A DNA stretch of 64,000 nt from Schizophyllum amplum (taxonomy: Eukaryota > Basidiomycota > Agaricomycetes > Agaricales > Schizophyllaceae): assembly GCA_007026445.1 (NCBI GenBank), contig VDMD01000094.1, positions 1-64,000 of the forward strand, read 5' to 3'. Below the pieces are notes generated by a model. The model saw only the letters and a list, made by a program, of their open reading frames with translations. It was not told the origin of the DNA and did no database searches. The position numbers were made by a program, and so were the translations under genes. Positions 20,649 through 29,925 of the stretch are shown here, one piece after another (within the stretch, counting starts at the first letter, position 1; every line of letters starts with the position of its first letter).

Positions 20649-23595
20649 TCATTCCCCACTTCCAGCCCGCTCCTTCCCCTTCCCCGTCTTCCGATCCTCC
20701 AACAGCCGCTCCAGCAACCGCGTCTGCCGCTCCACGACCCCCCTGAGCTCGCCGACCTGCGTGACGAGGTGGGCGAGGGTGGCGCTGGTGGGAGATGTAT
20801 CAGTCCAGGGTAGGGAACGTATCAGTCCAGGGTAGGGAACGTATCAGTCGAGGGTAGAGAACGTATCAGTCCAGGGTAGAGAACGTATCAGTCGAGGGTA
20901 GGAAACGTGTCAGTCGAGGGTAGGAAACGTGTCAGTCGAGGGTGGAAGATGCGTCAGTCGAGGGTAGGAAACGTGTCAGTCGAGGGTGGAAGATGCGTCA
21001 GTCGAGGGTAGGAAACGTATCAGTCGAGGGAGATATACGAAGAGGACAGGTAAGGAAAGGAAGGGAGGTATTGGCGCTGAGAAAGTGTGAACGGCAGGAT
21101 ATGGAAGGAACAGCATATAAGATATGAAAGAAATATAAGTCGACACGCACCCATCCCCTTCTCTCTTCTCTCTCCCTCCTCCTCTCCCAGCTGACCGCTC
21201 TGGTGGTCGCAGTGTGCCGTTATCCGCCCGCGTCCGCCCAAGCAGGGTATCAATCACGTCGTCCCGTTGGCGCGCGTCGTCCCGTTGCCGTGAGTCGTCC
21301 CGTGAGTTCATATAATCATCCCCTCGTCCCCCAAACGCGTCTCCCCGTCTGGTAAACGAATGCCTGAACAGGGGTTCCGCGGGCGAGTCCAGGGGGTCGT
21401 AGTGGTCGTGGTGGTCGTAGTTGTCGTGGGGCTGGGTGGGGCGGGGTTAGTTGACGTGGGTGTAGTAGAAGAGAGGACAATTGAGGTGAGGTGAGGGGAT
21501 ACGGAGGAAAGGAGAAGAGAAGGTGAGGTGTCACCAGGAGAAGAAAGGTACAAGGATGATGTTGAATCGAGGCGAGGATGGTAAGCAGTCGAGAGGGTGG
21601 TAAGTAGTCGAGAGGAAGGTCAGTAGTCGAGAGGAAGGTGACGCAGACGGATGAACCACGCATAGAGGCCGACTGACCAACGCGAAAAATAACGGACCAA
21701 TGCGAGGAGCAAGAGGACAACGCGAGGAACATCAGACCGACACCAGGAACGAAAGCGCAGAACAACTCAAAGCGCAGAACGACGAGCAAACGAACGCGCA
21801 GAGCGAACGAACGCGCACAGCAAACGCACGCGCCCAGGAAACGAAGGTGCGGAGCAAACAACTGAAGCGCAGCACAAAGAAAACAGTCGCACAAACAACA
21901 CACCAAACCACTCACCCCATCCCGCCCCTCCCCAAACCCCTCCCGCCCGTTCAAAAACCCCTCCCGGCCCGCCATCCGCTCCCAGACGAGGCTGAACTCG
22001 CGCCCGAGGACGAAGGAGGGGAGCGCGATGAGGAGGAGGCTGTGGAGGGTGACGTTAGTTGGTGAAGAGAGTAGGAGAGAGGGTGGGTGAGGGTAGCATG
22101 AGAGAGTAGGAGGCAGGAGAAAGGAGAAGGAGGAGAGGGTGAGAGGAGAGGGCGAGTGAGGAGGGTGCGTGAGAGATGTGTGCGTGAGAGGTGTGTGAGT
22201 GAGAGGTGTGAGTGAGTGGGTGGGTAGGCGAATGAGAGGTGTGTGCGAGACGAAAACGAAGCCACAGAACCCAACACCCCATAGAACGGCAAACCCGACT
22301 AGCACTCACCCAAACACCAACAGCGGCAGCGTCACGAGGCGGCCGAGGAAGGAGCGCGGCGTGATTTCGCCGTAGCCGACGGTGGTTATGGCTGTTCGTA
22401 TTTTTGTGTTTTGTGATTGTGGGTTTTGTGGTTGTGGGTTTTGTGGTTGTGGGCGAGCGTTAGGAGGAGAGAGCGGAGAGAAAGAGAGAGAAAGGGGAGC
22501 ACGAGTCAGCAAGTGAGAGAGATACAAAAGGACAGACTACGCACTGACAATGACGAACCAGGCGGCGGCGGGAATGGACTAGGTGTATGTATGGGTTAGT
22601 CAGGTTCGGCACGTCGGGTAAATTGACAGGTTCGACAGGTTAGAGGCATGGGGTAGAAAGGGGGAAAAGGCCTACGTCAAGAAACATGAACCCTCCCTTT
22701 AAGAACAGACAGATCGAAGCAAAGCACTTACCGCAAACTGACTTGGATCTCCGTCCGTGTTCACGAAGGTCTCGAGGATGGGGTCCCAGACTCCGCGTTC
22801 GGCGAAGTATCTGAGGGGTGAGGGTCAGCGTCGAGAGGAACTGGGATTGGCACGCATATACTCACAATAACGTACTGAACACGGTGAGGACCATGACGAC
22901 GAAGAAGGCGATGGCGAGCAGGGCGTGCTGGCTGCGGCGGACGCTGAGGTACATGACTTCGATTGTCAAGAGGACGACGGAGTTGTAGCGGAAGGGCTTG
23001 AAGACGCGCAGGAGCCTGAACATGCGGAGGATAGAGAAGCGGAAGAGGATGGAGGTGTCTTGCTGGAGGGCGATCTCGATGTAGTAGGGGAAGACTGCGA
23101 GAGCGTCGAGAATGGCGAAGAAGGCTGGGGGGGGGGGGGGGGGGGGGATGGATAGTGAGCACGCAGGCGGACGCGGTACACGGTCGACTCACAGAACAGC
23201 CACTTCATGAGGCCGCGCCAGGTGGTGCTATGTGCAATGCAGCGCGCGACGTACTCTGCGGTGAAGAGCGCGACCAGCGCGCTCTCGAGCCCGAACCAGA
23301 CGGCGGGGCCGACGGAGTGGAAGGCGGGGACGGTCTCAAGCACGGTGACGAGGGCAGAGAAGACGATGAGGGCGGTGATGAACACGTGCATGAGAAACGC
23401 GGCGGGGGACGACGTCGGCACCTCGAGCAGCAGGTAGATCGTCCGCCGCCATGCCGGGCGCACGGCGAACGCGGGCGGGGACGCCGGCCGCGACGCGTGC
23501 ACGGCGGGGGAGGGCGGCAGCGGCTGCGTGTACGGCGCATTCAGGTCGTACGCCTGGTTGTGGTCGGTGAGCTCGATGTGCTCCGAGTTGCTCAT
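20649..23595 (-). CDS. Voltage-gated potassium channel (six-TM Kv type)
   Basis: Seven exons (23595-23193, 23124-22866, 22810-22732, 22578-22545, 22391-22310, 22039-21916, 20756-20649) keep phase throughout and give 362 residues. Visible in order are: a cytosolic N-terminus (MSNSEHIELTDHNQAYDL); S1 (FLMHVFITALIVFSALVTVL); S2 (ESALVALFTAEYVARC); S3 (FFAILDALAVFPYYIEIAL); an Arg-rich S4 (RFSILRMFRLLRVFKPFR); S5; the pore and filter ITTVGYGE; S6 (LLLIALPSFVLGREF); and a C-terminal helix (VERQTRLLERLLEDRK). The TVGYG filter means K+ selectivity and S4 gives voltage sensing; it should sit in the plasma membrane or another membrane. The last intron is 1159 nt, far longer than the rest, and carries the 22-bp minisatellite. 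The intron before exon 2 has a run of 21 G. The last exon is the least certain. Confidence 0.8.
20798..21031 (+). repeat. 22-bp minisatellite inside K+ channel intron
   Basis: Ten exact-length 22-bp units of the form TATCAGTCGAGGGTAGGAAACG, plus a partial eleventh, lie between 20798 and 21031. Variants alternate (GTCCAG/GTCGAG, GGAAACG/GGAAGATG), and the last units show a two-unit higher-order pattern. No length variants interrupt the array. Confidence 0.92.
23127..23147 (+). repeat. Homopolymer run of 21 G
   Basis: On the channel's coding strand this is a poly-C tract directly before the CAG acceptor of exon 2, so it acts as an extreme polypyrimidine tract. The exact length may be affected by sequencing error. 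Confidence 0.85.
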
Positions 23596-23694
23596 GACCG
23601 CCCGCTTGATGCCCGTTCGATCGCGACGCGTCCCCGATCAGTGACTTGTCTCCTGCCGTCATCCTCGCTGCTCGCGTTACCCCCCTCCATAGCA

Positions 23695-24240
23695 ATGCTC
23701 AACGACTGGGACATCGCTCGTGACTCCGCTGCCAGTTCCCTCACACGACCCTTGCACAACATCCCCTTCGCCGCCATCGACCTCCTCAACGAACGCGCGC
23801 ACCTGTAAAGTCCAGCACCTCTACCGCCACGACCTCGAGGCCTTCATCTGGGTCCTTGTCTGGGTCGTATTCTGCTACGACGACGAGAGGAAGCTTGACC
23901 ACACCAGCATAAATCCCAGCCTCAAAGCTTGGTGTACAGGTTCTTATGCGGCGTGCCGCATAGAGAAACGCGACTTCGCCGCTGACCGCCCCGGACCTCC
24001 CTCTTCATCCTGGGCGTCGGAGCACCGTCGCCTCATAGAGGACTTGTTGTACAAAGTATATGAGGCTGACGCGCTCAGAGCCCTCTCTCGCCAGAGAACA
24101 AAAGGGGACGCGAACAGGCGAAGGAGGAGGTTGACCATCCAGAGCACCCTTGCCAAGAGCATCTGATGATCATCCGCGATATCGTCAACGAAGAAAGCGG
24201 GCTGGCTCACCTGCAAGCTCTGGCCTTCGGACGTCGTTAA
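23695..24240 (+). pseudogene. FunK1-type kinase C-lobe fragment, frameshifted
   Basis: The copy starts MLNDWDIARDSAASSLTRPL and continues IPFAAIDLL, then breaks at 23808 where NERAHL meets a stop. The matching sequence VQHLYRHDLEAFIWVLVW continues in another frame, and a second shift occurs near 24166 before IRDIVNEESGLAHLQAL. LNDWDLA corresponds to the DFG-like metal-binding loop of fungal FunK1 kinases, and HLYRHDLEAFIWVLVW is their conserved C-lobe helix. The N-lobe and catalytic loop are absent, as in the three other copies. The ATG lies only 99 nt from the divergent K+ channel start. Non-functional as a kinase. Confidence 0.75.
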
Positions 24241-24479
24241 TCATCATCTGCTTAGCCAATGCACACTGACCTAGATCCATCCTGCGCCTTTCAAGGCTGT
24301 TCCTTGCGCCACATCAAGGTGCTTCTCCCAAATTCTGTCACGCCTCAATGTCCTCTGAACAATGGCGGGCAGCGAACAATGGGCCCAAAGTTCACCGGTT
24401 TGATTCCCGATAGCTCCTATAACCCGCCACCATTGCCGCGCGTTGCCCTAATCTTCCTTAGCGTTGCCCGGCAGGAGCC

Positions 24480-25662
24480 ATGATCAAGATCATCGTTGCT
24501 TACTGTGCCGTCTGTCTCGACTACCACTTGCTGACGCTAATCGAGTTCTTCCCCTGCGGTGCGTCAACTTTTCTCGAGCGATTCTCAAGACTAGGAGCAC
24601 ACGGCTCGCGCGAGGACGTCGACGCTGACAATGTCCTCAGGCCACGGTTATTGCCCCACCTGCCGTCCAAACCTCGCCATCAACGCCACCCACCAAGAAT
24701 GCGGGATCTGTCGCAGTGTACACCCAGCGGGCAGTGCTACGCGTATATACATCGACGTGCGTGTCGTGCTGCAGGGTGCAGACGATACCGCGCAGGAGAA
24801 TTCAGAGTCTGCAGGACAAGACGCCACAAACACCCAAGGCGCCCCCAGCATCGACCTGAGCGAATCTGGCAGTGCTGAGAGCGACACCACCTTGGTGGCC
24901 GGTCTTTCGTTATCCCCTGTCGCGGACTATGTTCATAGGGGCGTTGTGCTAGAGCTGATACGCCAAATTTCGCGACCGCGCGATGCGAACGCACGGATGA
25001 ACGACCTCAACGCGCAGTTGAACTCGGAAAATATGCATTTGCTCGACCAGATCGAGGATCTGGAACGCGACAGGGAAGGACTGCGCCGTCGAAAAATTGG
25101 TCTGGAGGGTGCGCTCATCGCGCTACAGAACGTGAACTCACGACTTCGGAACGAGAAATCACAGCTAGAAGAAGCCAGAAATGCTGCACTCGATGAAAAC
25201 CGACGGCTGCAAGACGAGCTCAGGAGGGCTGACGACCAGATCAACGAGTTACACCGGGAAAACATGAAGGTAACGTTAGACTACGAGTTGCTGGCTGCCA
25301 GTCACAGAGGACTGCGCCACGAACGCACGAGCAACGACGGCTCCGCTCGCGACGACGCAGTGCACGCCACAATCTCCGCCCTGCAAGCAGATAAAGACCG
25401 GCTGGAAGCAGAGAGAGATGACCTGCGGTCTGAGCTCGCGCGTGTGAACAGCGCGGTGGCCCAGTATGACCAAGCGAACTCTGAGCTCAGGCGACTGCGG
25501 CATGCTGGCGCAGACCCTCTCGCCCTGGTCAGCAGAGGCACCCCGGCTCCGCGCATCTCGGTTTCGGTCTCCCTACCTGCCCACCCACCTTACTCTTATC
25601 CGCGCGGCCCTCGTCCAATGCCGTCCGGGGCGTCACGTCCTCGACAGTCAAGCACAGGATGA
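24480..25662 (+). CDS. RING-finger plus long coiled-coil protein
   Basis: Two exons, 24480-24558 and 24641-25662, give 366 residues. MIKIIVAYCAVCLDYHLLTL leads to PCG|GHGYCPTC across a phase-1 intron that splits the Gly codon; ECGIC completes a RING-like motif. An acidic Ser-rich linker (SESGSAESDTTLVAG) is followed by a long coiled coil at about residues 150-310 (SENMHLLDQIEDLERDREGL, LEAERDDLRSELARV) and a Pro/Ser/Arg-rich tail. The layout matches the relatives at 10983 and 18504, with different coiled-coil sequence. Likely E3 ligase or self-assembling scaffold; partner unknown. Confidence 0.72.
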
Positions 25663-26332
25663 AGAAGCATGTGGATCCTGGTCTTCAAGACCCTCAACTC
25701 TGCCTCAATACAGTCCGCTTGCTTCGTGCTATCTGAGTACGACGTAGTACGTATCCAATACCAGTTTGTTTGTTTTTTGTGACTTTACACAAATCAGTGG
25801 GATGTTCACGATAGTTCTGGGGAGTCCTACGCCTTCGAACTCACTGGATAGCCGCGATTCATACGGGGCTCCGCGACATGGGCGGGAACACATCCCAGCA
25901 GGCCAAGAAATGCTCTACACAGCGATACGACCTCTGGGGCAGCAGTAGGAGGCGCCCTACTCTGAGCCACAAAATGCCATGCCGGCGCTGTGATCACCAG
26001 TGATTGCTCAGCTCTGACTGTTTAGAATTTCCAGCGTGTCTGGAATATGATACACCATCTGACAATGAAGTGCAACATTCTGGCAGCGGCAGGGTGAAGA
26101 AAATCATAACGGCGGTGCACGTAGGAAGTTTCAAGTATTATAGTAGACTTTCCTGGTCAGATTTATTTGCCAGTGCACTGCCAGGGCCCAGTGCCACGCT
26201 GCAATCAACTGTACATCGGTCCGGATTCCGGAAGATCTGGGCGACCCGCCGACCTTGTTGCGCCGACCCCTCACCCCATCCGCACCATGAACATGCGCAC
26301 TGCACACGTTGACACTGACACTGCCCCTGCAG
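25663..26332. other. Intergenic, no gene seen
   Basis: This 670-nt stretch has only short frames and no sign of the missing kinase N-lobe that would belong before the FunK1 fragment at 26333. A possible splice acceptor, CCCCTGCAG, ends it. Confidence 0.5.
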
Positions 26333-27100
26333 GCCATCTTGTGCGCGGTGCTGAACGACTGGGACCTCGCCGACACCGATGCGTATCCTGATACTCCCTC
26401 GCCTCCTTCCAGCTCCTTCACCCCTACCATCTCCCCACCACACTCCCCTCTCGTCACGCGGCCCTTGCACACCATCCCCTTTGCCTCCATCGACCTCCTC
26501 GATGCCGTTGATCGCGGCCGCGGCGGCAAGGTCCGCCACCTCTACCGCTACGACCTCGAAGCCCTCGTCTGGGTCCTCACCTGGACAGTGTGCTGCTACG
26601 AAAACGGCATGCGGCGCCAGCCACTGCCTCCCTACATGCGAAAATGGGTTTCTGTACGCCGTCCTGATCCCATACACTGGTGGAACGAGATATGGCTCGA
26701 CGCCGACCCTCACAGTTGCAGTCTTGCTAAGGACGACTTTATCCGCACGTTCCCAGAGCAGGTCCCTCACGAGACGTGGACGCCGGGACACAAGCTCGCT
26801 ATACTGCTCCTGGATAACATGTCCTGGCTTCAGTACCAGCGACAAACCGATCGAAGACTCGGTCGCGTTGACGCTGACTTTCGCCAGCTGATGGCGCAAA
26901 AAAAGTTCCATGAACTGTACTTGAGGATTATATCGCGTGAGGAGCCCGAGGAGCCTGACGAGCCGCTGGCGTGTTGGAGGGCGCTTTGGGGGAGCGTGCG
27001 GGACGTGATTGAGGAATACACAAAGGACACCGTGACCGGGGATACGGATATGAAGTTCGTGCTGGGACAGATCTTGGGAATGGAGGACGCCTTGGAGTGA
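26333..27100 (+). CDS. FunK1-type kinase C-lobe protein
   Basis: An uninterrupted frame of about 255 residues begins AILCAVLNDWDLADTDAYPD and ends ILGMEDALE with TGA at 27098-27100. It carries RPLHTIPFASIDLLDA and HLYRYDLEALVWVLTW, the C-lobe signature of the fungal FunK1 kinases, and then a family-specific tail with WWNEIWLDADPHSC. The Met that begins two of the other copies is GTG here (26348), so the start is uncertain. It may be an acceptor-linked exon with an unseen upstream exon, or it may start at the ATG at 26287. It lacks an N-lobe and HRD-type catalytic loop, so it is not an active kinase alone. Confidence 0.62.
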   Translation, partial: AILCAVLNDWDLADTDAYPDTPSPPSSSFTPTISPPHSPLVTRPLHTIPFASIDLLDAVDRGRGGKVRHLYRYDLEALVWVLTWTVCCYENGMRRQPLPPYMRKWVSVRRPDPIHWWNEIWLDADPHSCSLAKDDFIRTFPEQVPHETWTPGHKLAILLLDNMSWLQYQRQTDRRLGRVDADFRQLMAQKKFHELYLRIISREEPEEPDEPLACWRALWGSVRDVIEEYTKDTVTGDTDMKFVLGQILGMEDALE

Positions 27101-27705
27101 TGCGCAAGGGGTAAGACGAGAGACACATGCAAGTTGGGGGCTAGACAGACGACATGCGCAGGAGGTTGGGCGATTGAGCACTGGGGCGCGGGATGCTTGG
27201 TACCCAGGGATCTGGACGGAAGGCATGCAGGTGGCTGAACGAGTGACGCGAGGGGGGCTGGACGAGTAACGCAAGACCGTTTTTGACAGGAGAAAAAATC
27301 AAGTACGTAATTACTGGCACTATCTAGCGCGATCTCATCTGAACAGGAGGAGCACACGAACAGGCAGGAGCATGCTGGGAACACGCTGGGAACACGCCGC
27401 TCGCGCGCGTTCAGTATAAACATCGTACAATCACGCCGTAGCCTCCTTCATCGTGGCATTGGCGCAGGCTGTATTCAACGAGTCTCGTCGCTCGCCGAGA
27501 CGCCGTCGCAAGCGCACAAGGACGATTGAAGGGTATGTGGATATCGGTCACCAGTCGTACACATCCTCCTCCTGACCATCACCTTCTTCCCAGACGTCAC
27601 CGTCTTCCCTAGCATCACCGTCCTGCTTAGCTTCCCCTCACCCGAGAACACAAGGCCGAACCGCCACATGCTCTTCTTCCAAAAAGCCCTCAGCTTTTTC
27701 TGACA
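27101..27705. other. Intergenic between FunK1 copies
   Basis: No gene was seen. The 100-150 nt before 27706 share short runs (CATCCTCCTCCTGACCAT) with the sequence before the FunK1 fragment at 31872, showing that upstream sequence was duplicated too. A TATA-like AGTATAAAC lies at 27413-27421. Confidence 0.5.
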
Positions 27706-28464
27706 ATGCTGAACGACTGGGATCTCGCCGAAACCGACGTCCTTAGTGATGTTAACCTTTCGCCGCCTCCTTCCAATTCCCGAAGACCACCCGGCACGCC
27801 CGAATCCCTTGCAATATCCACACCCCCAACACGTTCCGCCTCCATCCACTTCACACGCCCCTTGCACCCCATCCCCTTCGCAGCCATCGACCTCCTCAAA
27901 GACAGTGGACAGCGCAACGAGATCCACCACCTCTACCGCCACGACCTCGAAGCCCTCGTCTGGGTCCTCGTCTGGATGGTGTGTTGCTACGAGGACGGCA
28001 CTCGTCGCGAGCCCTTGCCTACCTACATGCGGGAATGGGTCTCTGTACTTCGTCCCGATCCCATCCGCTGGTGGACCACCACCTGGGTTGCCGCCGACCC
28101 TCACGCGTGCAGGGTTGCCAAGCACGATCTTCTCTACGAGTTCTCAAAGGAAATCCGTTGCGAGACGTGGACGCAGGGACACAAACTCGCATTGCTGCTC
28201 CTGGCCGGCTTGCACACCCTTCAAACACGGCGGAACCGCCTTCGACTGGATCAGCAGCTTGCATTGCAGGACCGCCACTGTCGTAAACCGCCAGAGTCCG
28301 AGGAAACCGTACCGCCCGAGGGCTCTGACGAACCTCGTGCTTTCTGGGGTGCGCTTTGGGGGAACGTACGCGACGCTGTTGTGTGGTCTGCAGAAGCCCA
28401 GGGTGATCCAGATTGGGAGTTCGTAATGGGGCTGATCTCGAGAATGGAGGATGCCTTGGGATAA
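27706..28464 (+). CDS. FunK1-type kinase C-lobe protein
   Basis: A single intronless frame of 252 residues from MLNDWDLAETDVLSDVNLSP to RMEDALG. It contains RPLHPIPFAAIDLL, HLYRHDLEALVWVLVWMVCC, the WVSVLRPDPIRWW block and the tail FWGALWGNVRDAVVW, all shared with the copy at 26333. LNDWDLA stands at the start, so the protein consists only of the activation-loop and C-lobe part of a FunK1 kinase. This is the best-preserved of the four copies. It could act as a decoy or regulator of full kinases, or may simply be a fragment; sequence does not decide. Confidence 0.7.
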   Translation: MLNDWDLAETDVLSDVNLSPPPSNSRRPPGTPESLAISTPPTRSASIHFTRPLHPIPFAAIDLLKDSGQRNEIHHLYRHDLEALVWVLVWMVCCYEDGTRREPLPTYMREWVSVLRPDPIRWWTTTWVAADPHACRVAKHDLLYEFSKEIRCETWTQGHKLALLLLAGLHTLQTRRNRLRLDQQLALQDRHCRKPPESEETVPPEGSDEPRAFWGALWGNVRDAVVWSAEAQGDPDWEFVMGLISRMEDALG

Positions 28465-28499
28465 TCACACGCGGCAGCTCTAAATCCCATTCAACTTCA

Positions 28500-29152
28500 A
28501 GGCGACGACTACGAGGCGCCACGGGACTCTTTCGACGGTGATAAACACGACGAGCAGCATGCGCCGACCAGAGTGCAGAGTACGTCGCACTCGAGGAGGT
28601 GCCGTGCGACATATGATGATATATCACAAGTCTGGCCAGAGATGCGCGGTTGTACCCACGGCTCAACTTGGATGGCGGGTGACGAAGGCGGAATGGGTGG
28701 CAAGGCATGCCTGCGCGTCGCCGAGCTGGCGTTGTAATCGAGCTCGCTGCTGAGCTGGGCGCGCAAGACCATCCCTTGTCGAGAAGCGCTTGAACGGCTC
28801 GACAGCGGTGTCGCGCTCGGCTAGCGCCTTTTTCAGTCCTTGAGGGCGCGCTTTGTCATATGGTCGCAGATGTTGCCCTTGATGAGTGGCAGGAGACCGC
28901 CGGCTGATAGCAAGTATCGGTCACACACAGAGCCAGGGCCTGCATCTCGAGGATCTTCGGACATTTTGATATCGATGTACGTATGCCTCGTGGAAATCGG
29001 TTCGTATGGCTCGCAGCACAGCGGACATCCTTGCTTCAGCTCGTCATTGAGAAGGATCCGGGCAGAACGGAAAAGTTCGTAGGGAAGTGACAGACTGCCG
29101 CGGAGAATACACTTAAAATCAAGGCAGATACATCAATGAGCGTAGTCTATGA
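28500..29152 (-). pseudogene. Broken copy of the RING gene at 17231
   Basis: Read on the minus strand this matches the 17231 gene along its length: RILLNDELKQGCPLC against RVSLNDEFKQECPLC, then YIDIKMSEDPRD and SAGGLLPLIKGNICDH. It is damaged in several ways. The start codon is ATA (29150-29148) where the intact copy has ATG, the second Cys codon of the RING start is TGA instead of TGC, part of the first exon is missing, and a stop follows KRALKD. Frames then shift through the coiled coil. Together with the HNH gene at 29926 it forms the inverted duplicate of the pair at 15.9-18.0 kb. Confidence 0.78.
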
Positions 29153-29808
29153 AGTATCCCCAAGGGGCGGTCGATCCTAGAATCGGAGACATCCTCCGGC
29201 TCGCGTGAATCTCGCGTGCGGGCGCCTCGTGGCTGATAGCGGCACCCGCCGAGTTGAACGCCCGCCCGCCCGAGAGCAGCACGATTGGAGTGTCAGTGAA
29301 CATTGTAGAGTAGTAAGAACGACGGAAAATCAGGCCAGTTAGTTAGTCTAGGCAGGCCGTCTGAGAGTATTCAGCCTGGCTGAGGTGAAGCTGGCACCCG
29401 CTCATCCCCGACACCTGTCGAGGTGCCTTCACCTCCAGCGTCTGCCGGGTGTCTACTTCCGATGTTAGGGAATCATTTCCGGTAAGAAGTTGCTCTGACT
29501 ATCACGCTTCCTTCTCCAACGACCTTGGGTGTGGGCACAACGAGCGGAAGAAACGAAACAAGAAAAGGTTCATGTCAGTTAAGGTAATCACAGCTTTAAG
29601 TATTCCATGGCCTAGGCGTTGAGCTGGCGTCGAGGGCTCAGCGCTCAGCGCTCAGCGGGATCATGAATCATGAACACTGTGGTCGACGGCGACGAGTCGA
29701 ACGCTGACTCGGCGAGTGTCGCTATCAGCCTCGAGGCGCCCGCACGCGAGATTCACGCGAGCCGGAGGATGTCTCCGATTCTAGGATCGACCGCCCCTTG
29801 AGTATCCC
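29153..29808. mobile_element. hAT-like non-autonomous element (MITE) with 8-bp target duplication
   Basis: The element is 29161-29800 (640 bp). Its ends CAAGGGGCGGTCGATCCTAG and the reverse complement at 29781-29800 are part of terminal inverted repeats of about 94 bp (29161-29254 and 29707-29800) with only a few mismatches. AGTATCCC flanks it on both sides (29153-29160 and 29801-29808). An 8-bp target duplication and ends of the type CAANG are known features of the hAT superfamily. There is no transposase inside, so it would need help in trans. It sits in the shared promoter of the RING pseudogene and the HNH gene. The paralogous region at 17160-17233 has the uninterrupted sequence. Confidence 0.9.
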
Positions 29809-29879
29809 GGTCAACGCCATCGCCAAGCCATCGCGTTCGCTTTTTGAGTCAGGCCGGCAATCAACCGGTCACTTTCGCA

Positions 29880-29906
29880 ATGGTCATTGTTCGACCGTGG
29901 GAATGA
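29880..29906 (+). other. Conserved short upstream frame MVIVRPWE (copy B)
   Basis: The same eight codons as at 17160-17134, here closed by TGA rather than TAA. It lies 46 nt before the first ATG of the HNH reading frame. Confidence 0.4.
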
Positions 29907-29925
29907 TCTTTACCCGCTTCTTGAC

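Noticed and set aside
20798..21031. CRISPR-like array
   Set aside because: Units are direct tandem 22-mers without spacers, in a eukaryotic intron; it is a minisatellite.
21316..22305. 329-codon open frame on the minus strand
   Set aside because: It is the channel's sixth exon read through into its long repeat-filled intron; the part past 21916 is low complexity.
26138..27274. 378-codon open frame on the minus strand
   Set aside because: It lies exactly antisense to the FunK1 fragment and its sequence has no family features; codon bias of the true frame explains it.
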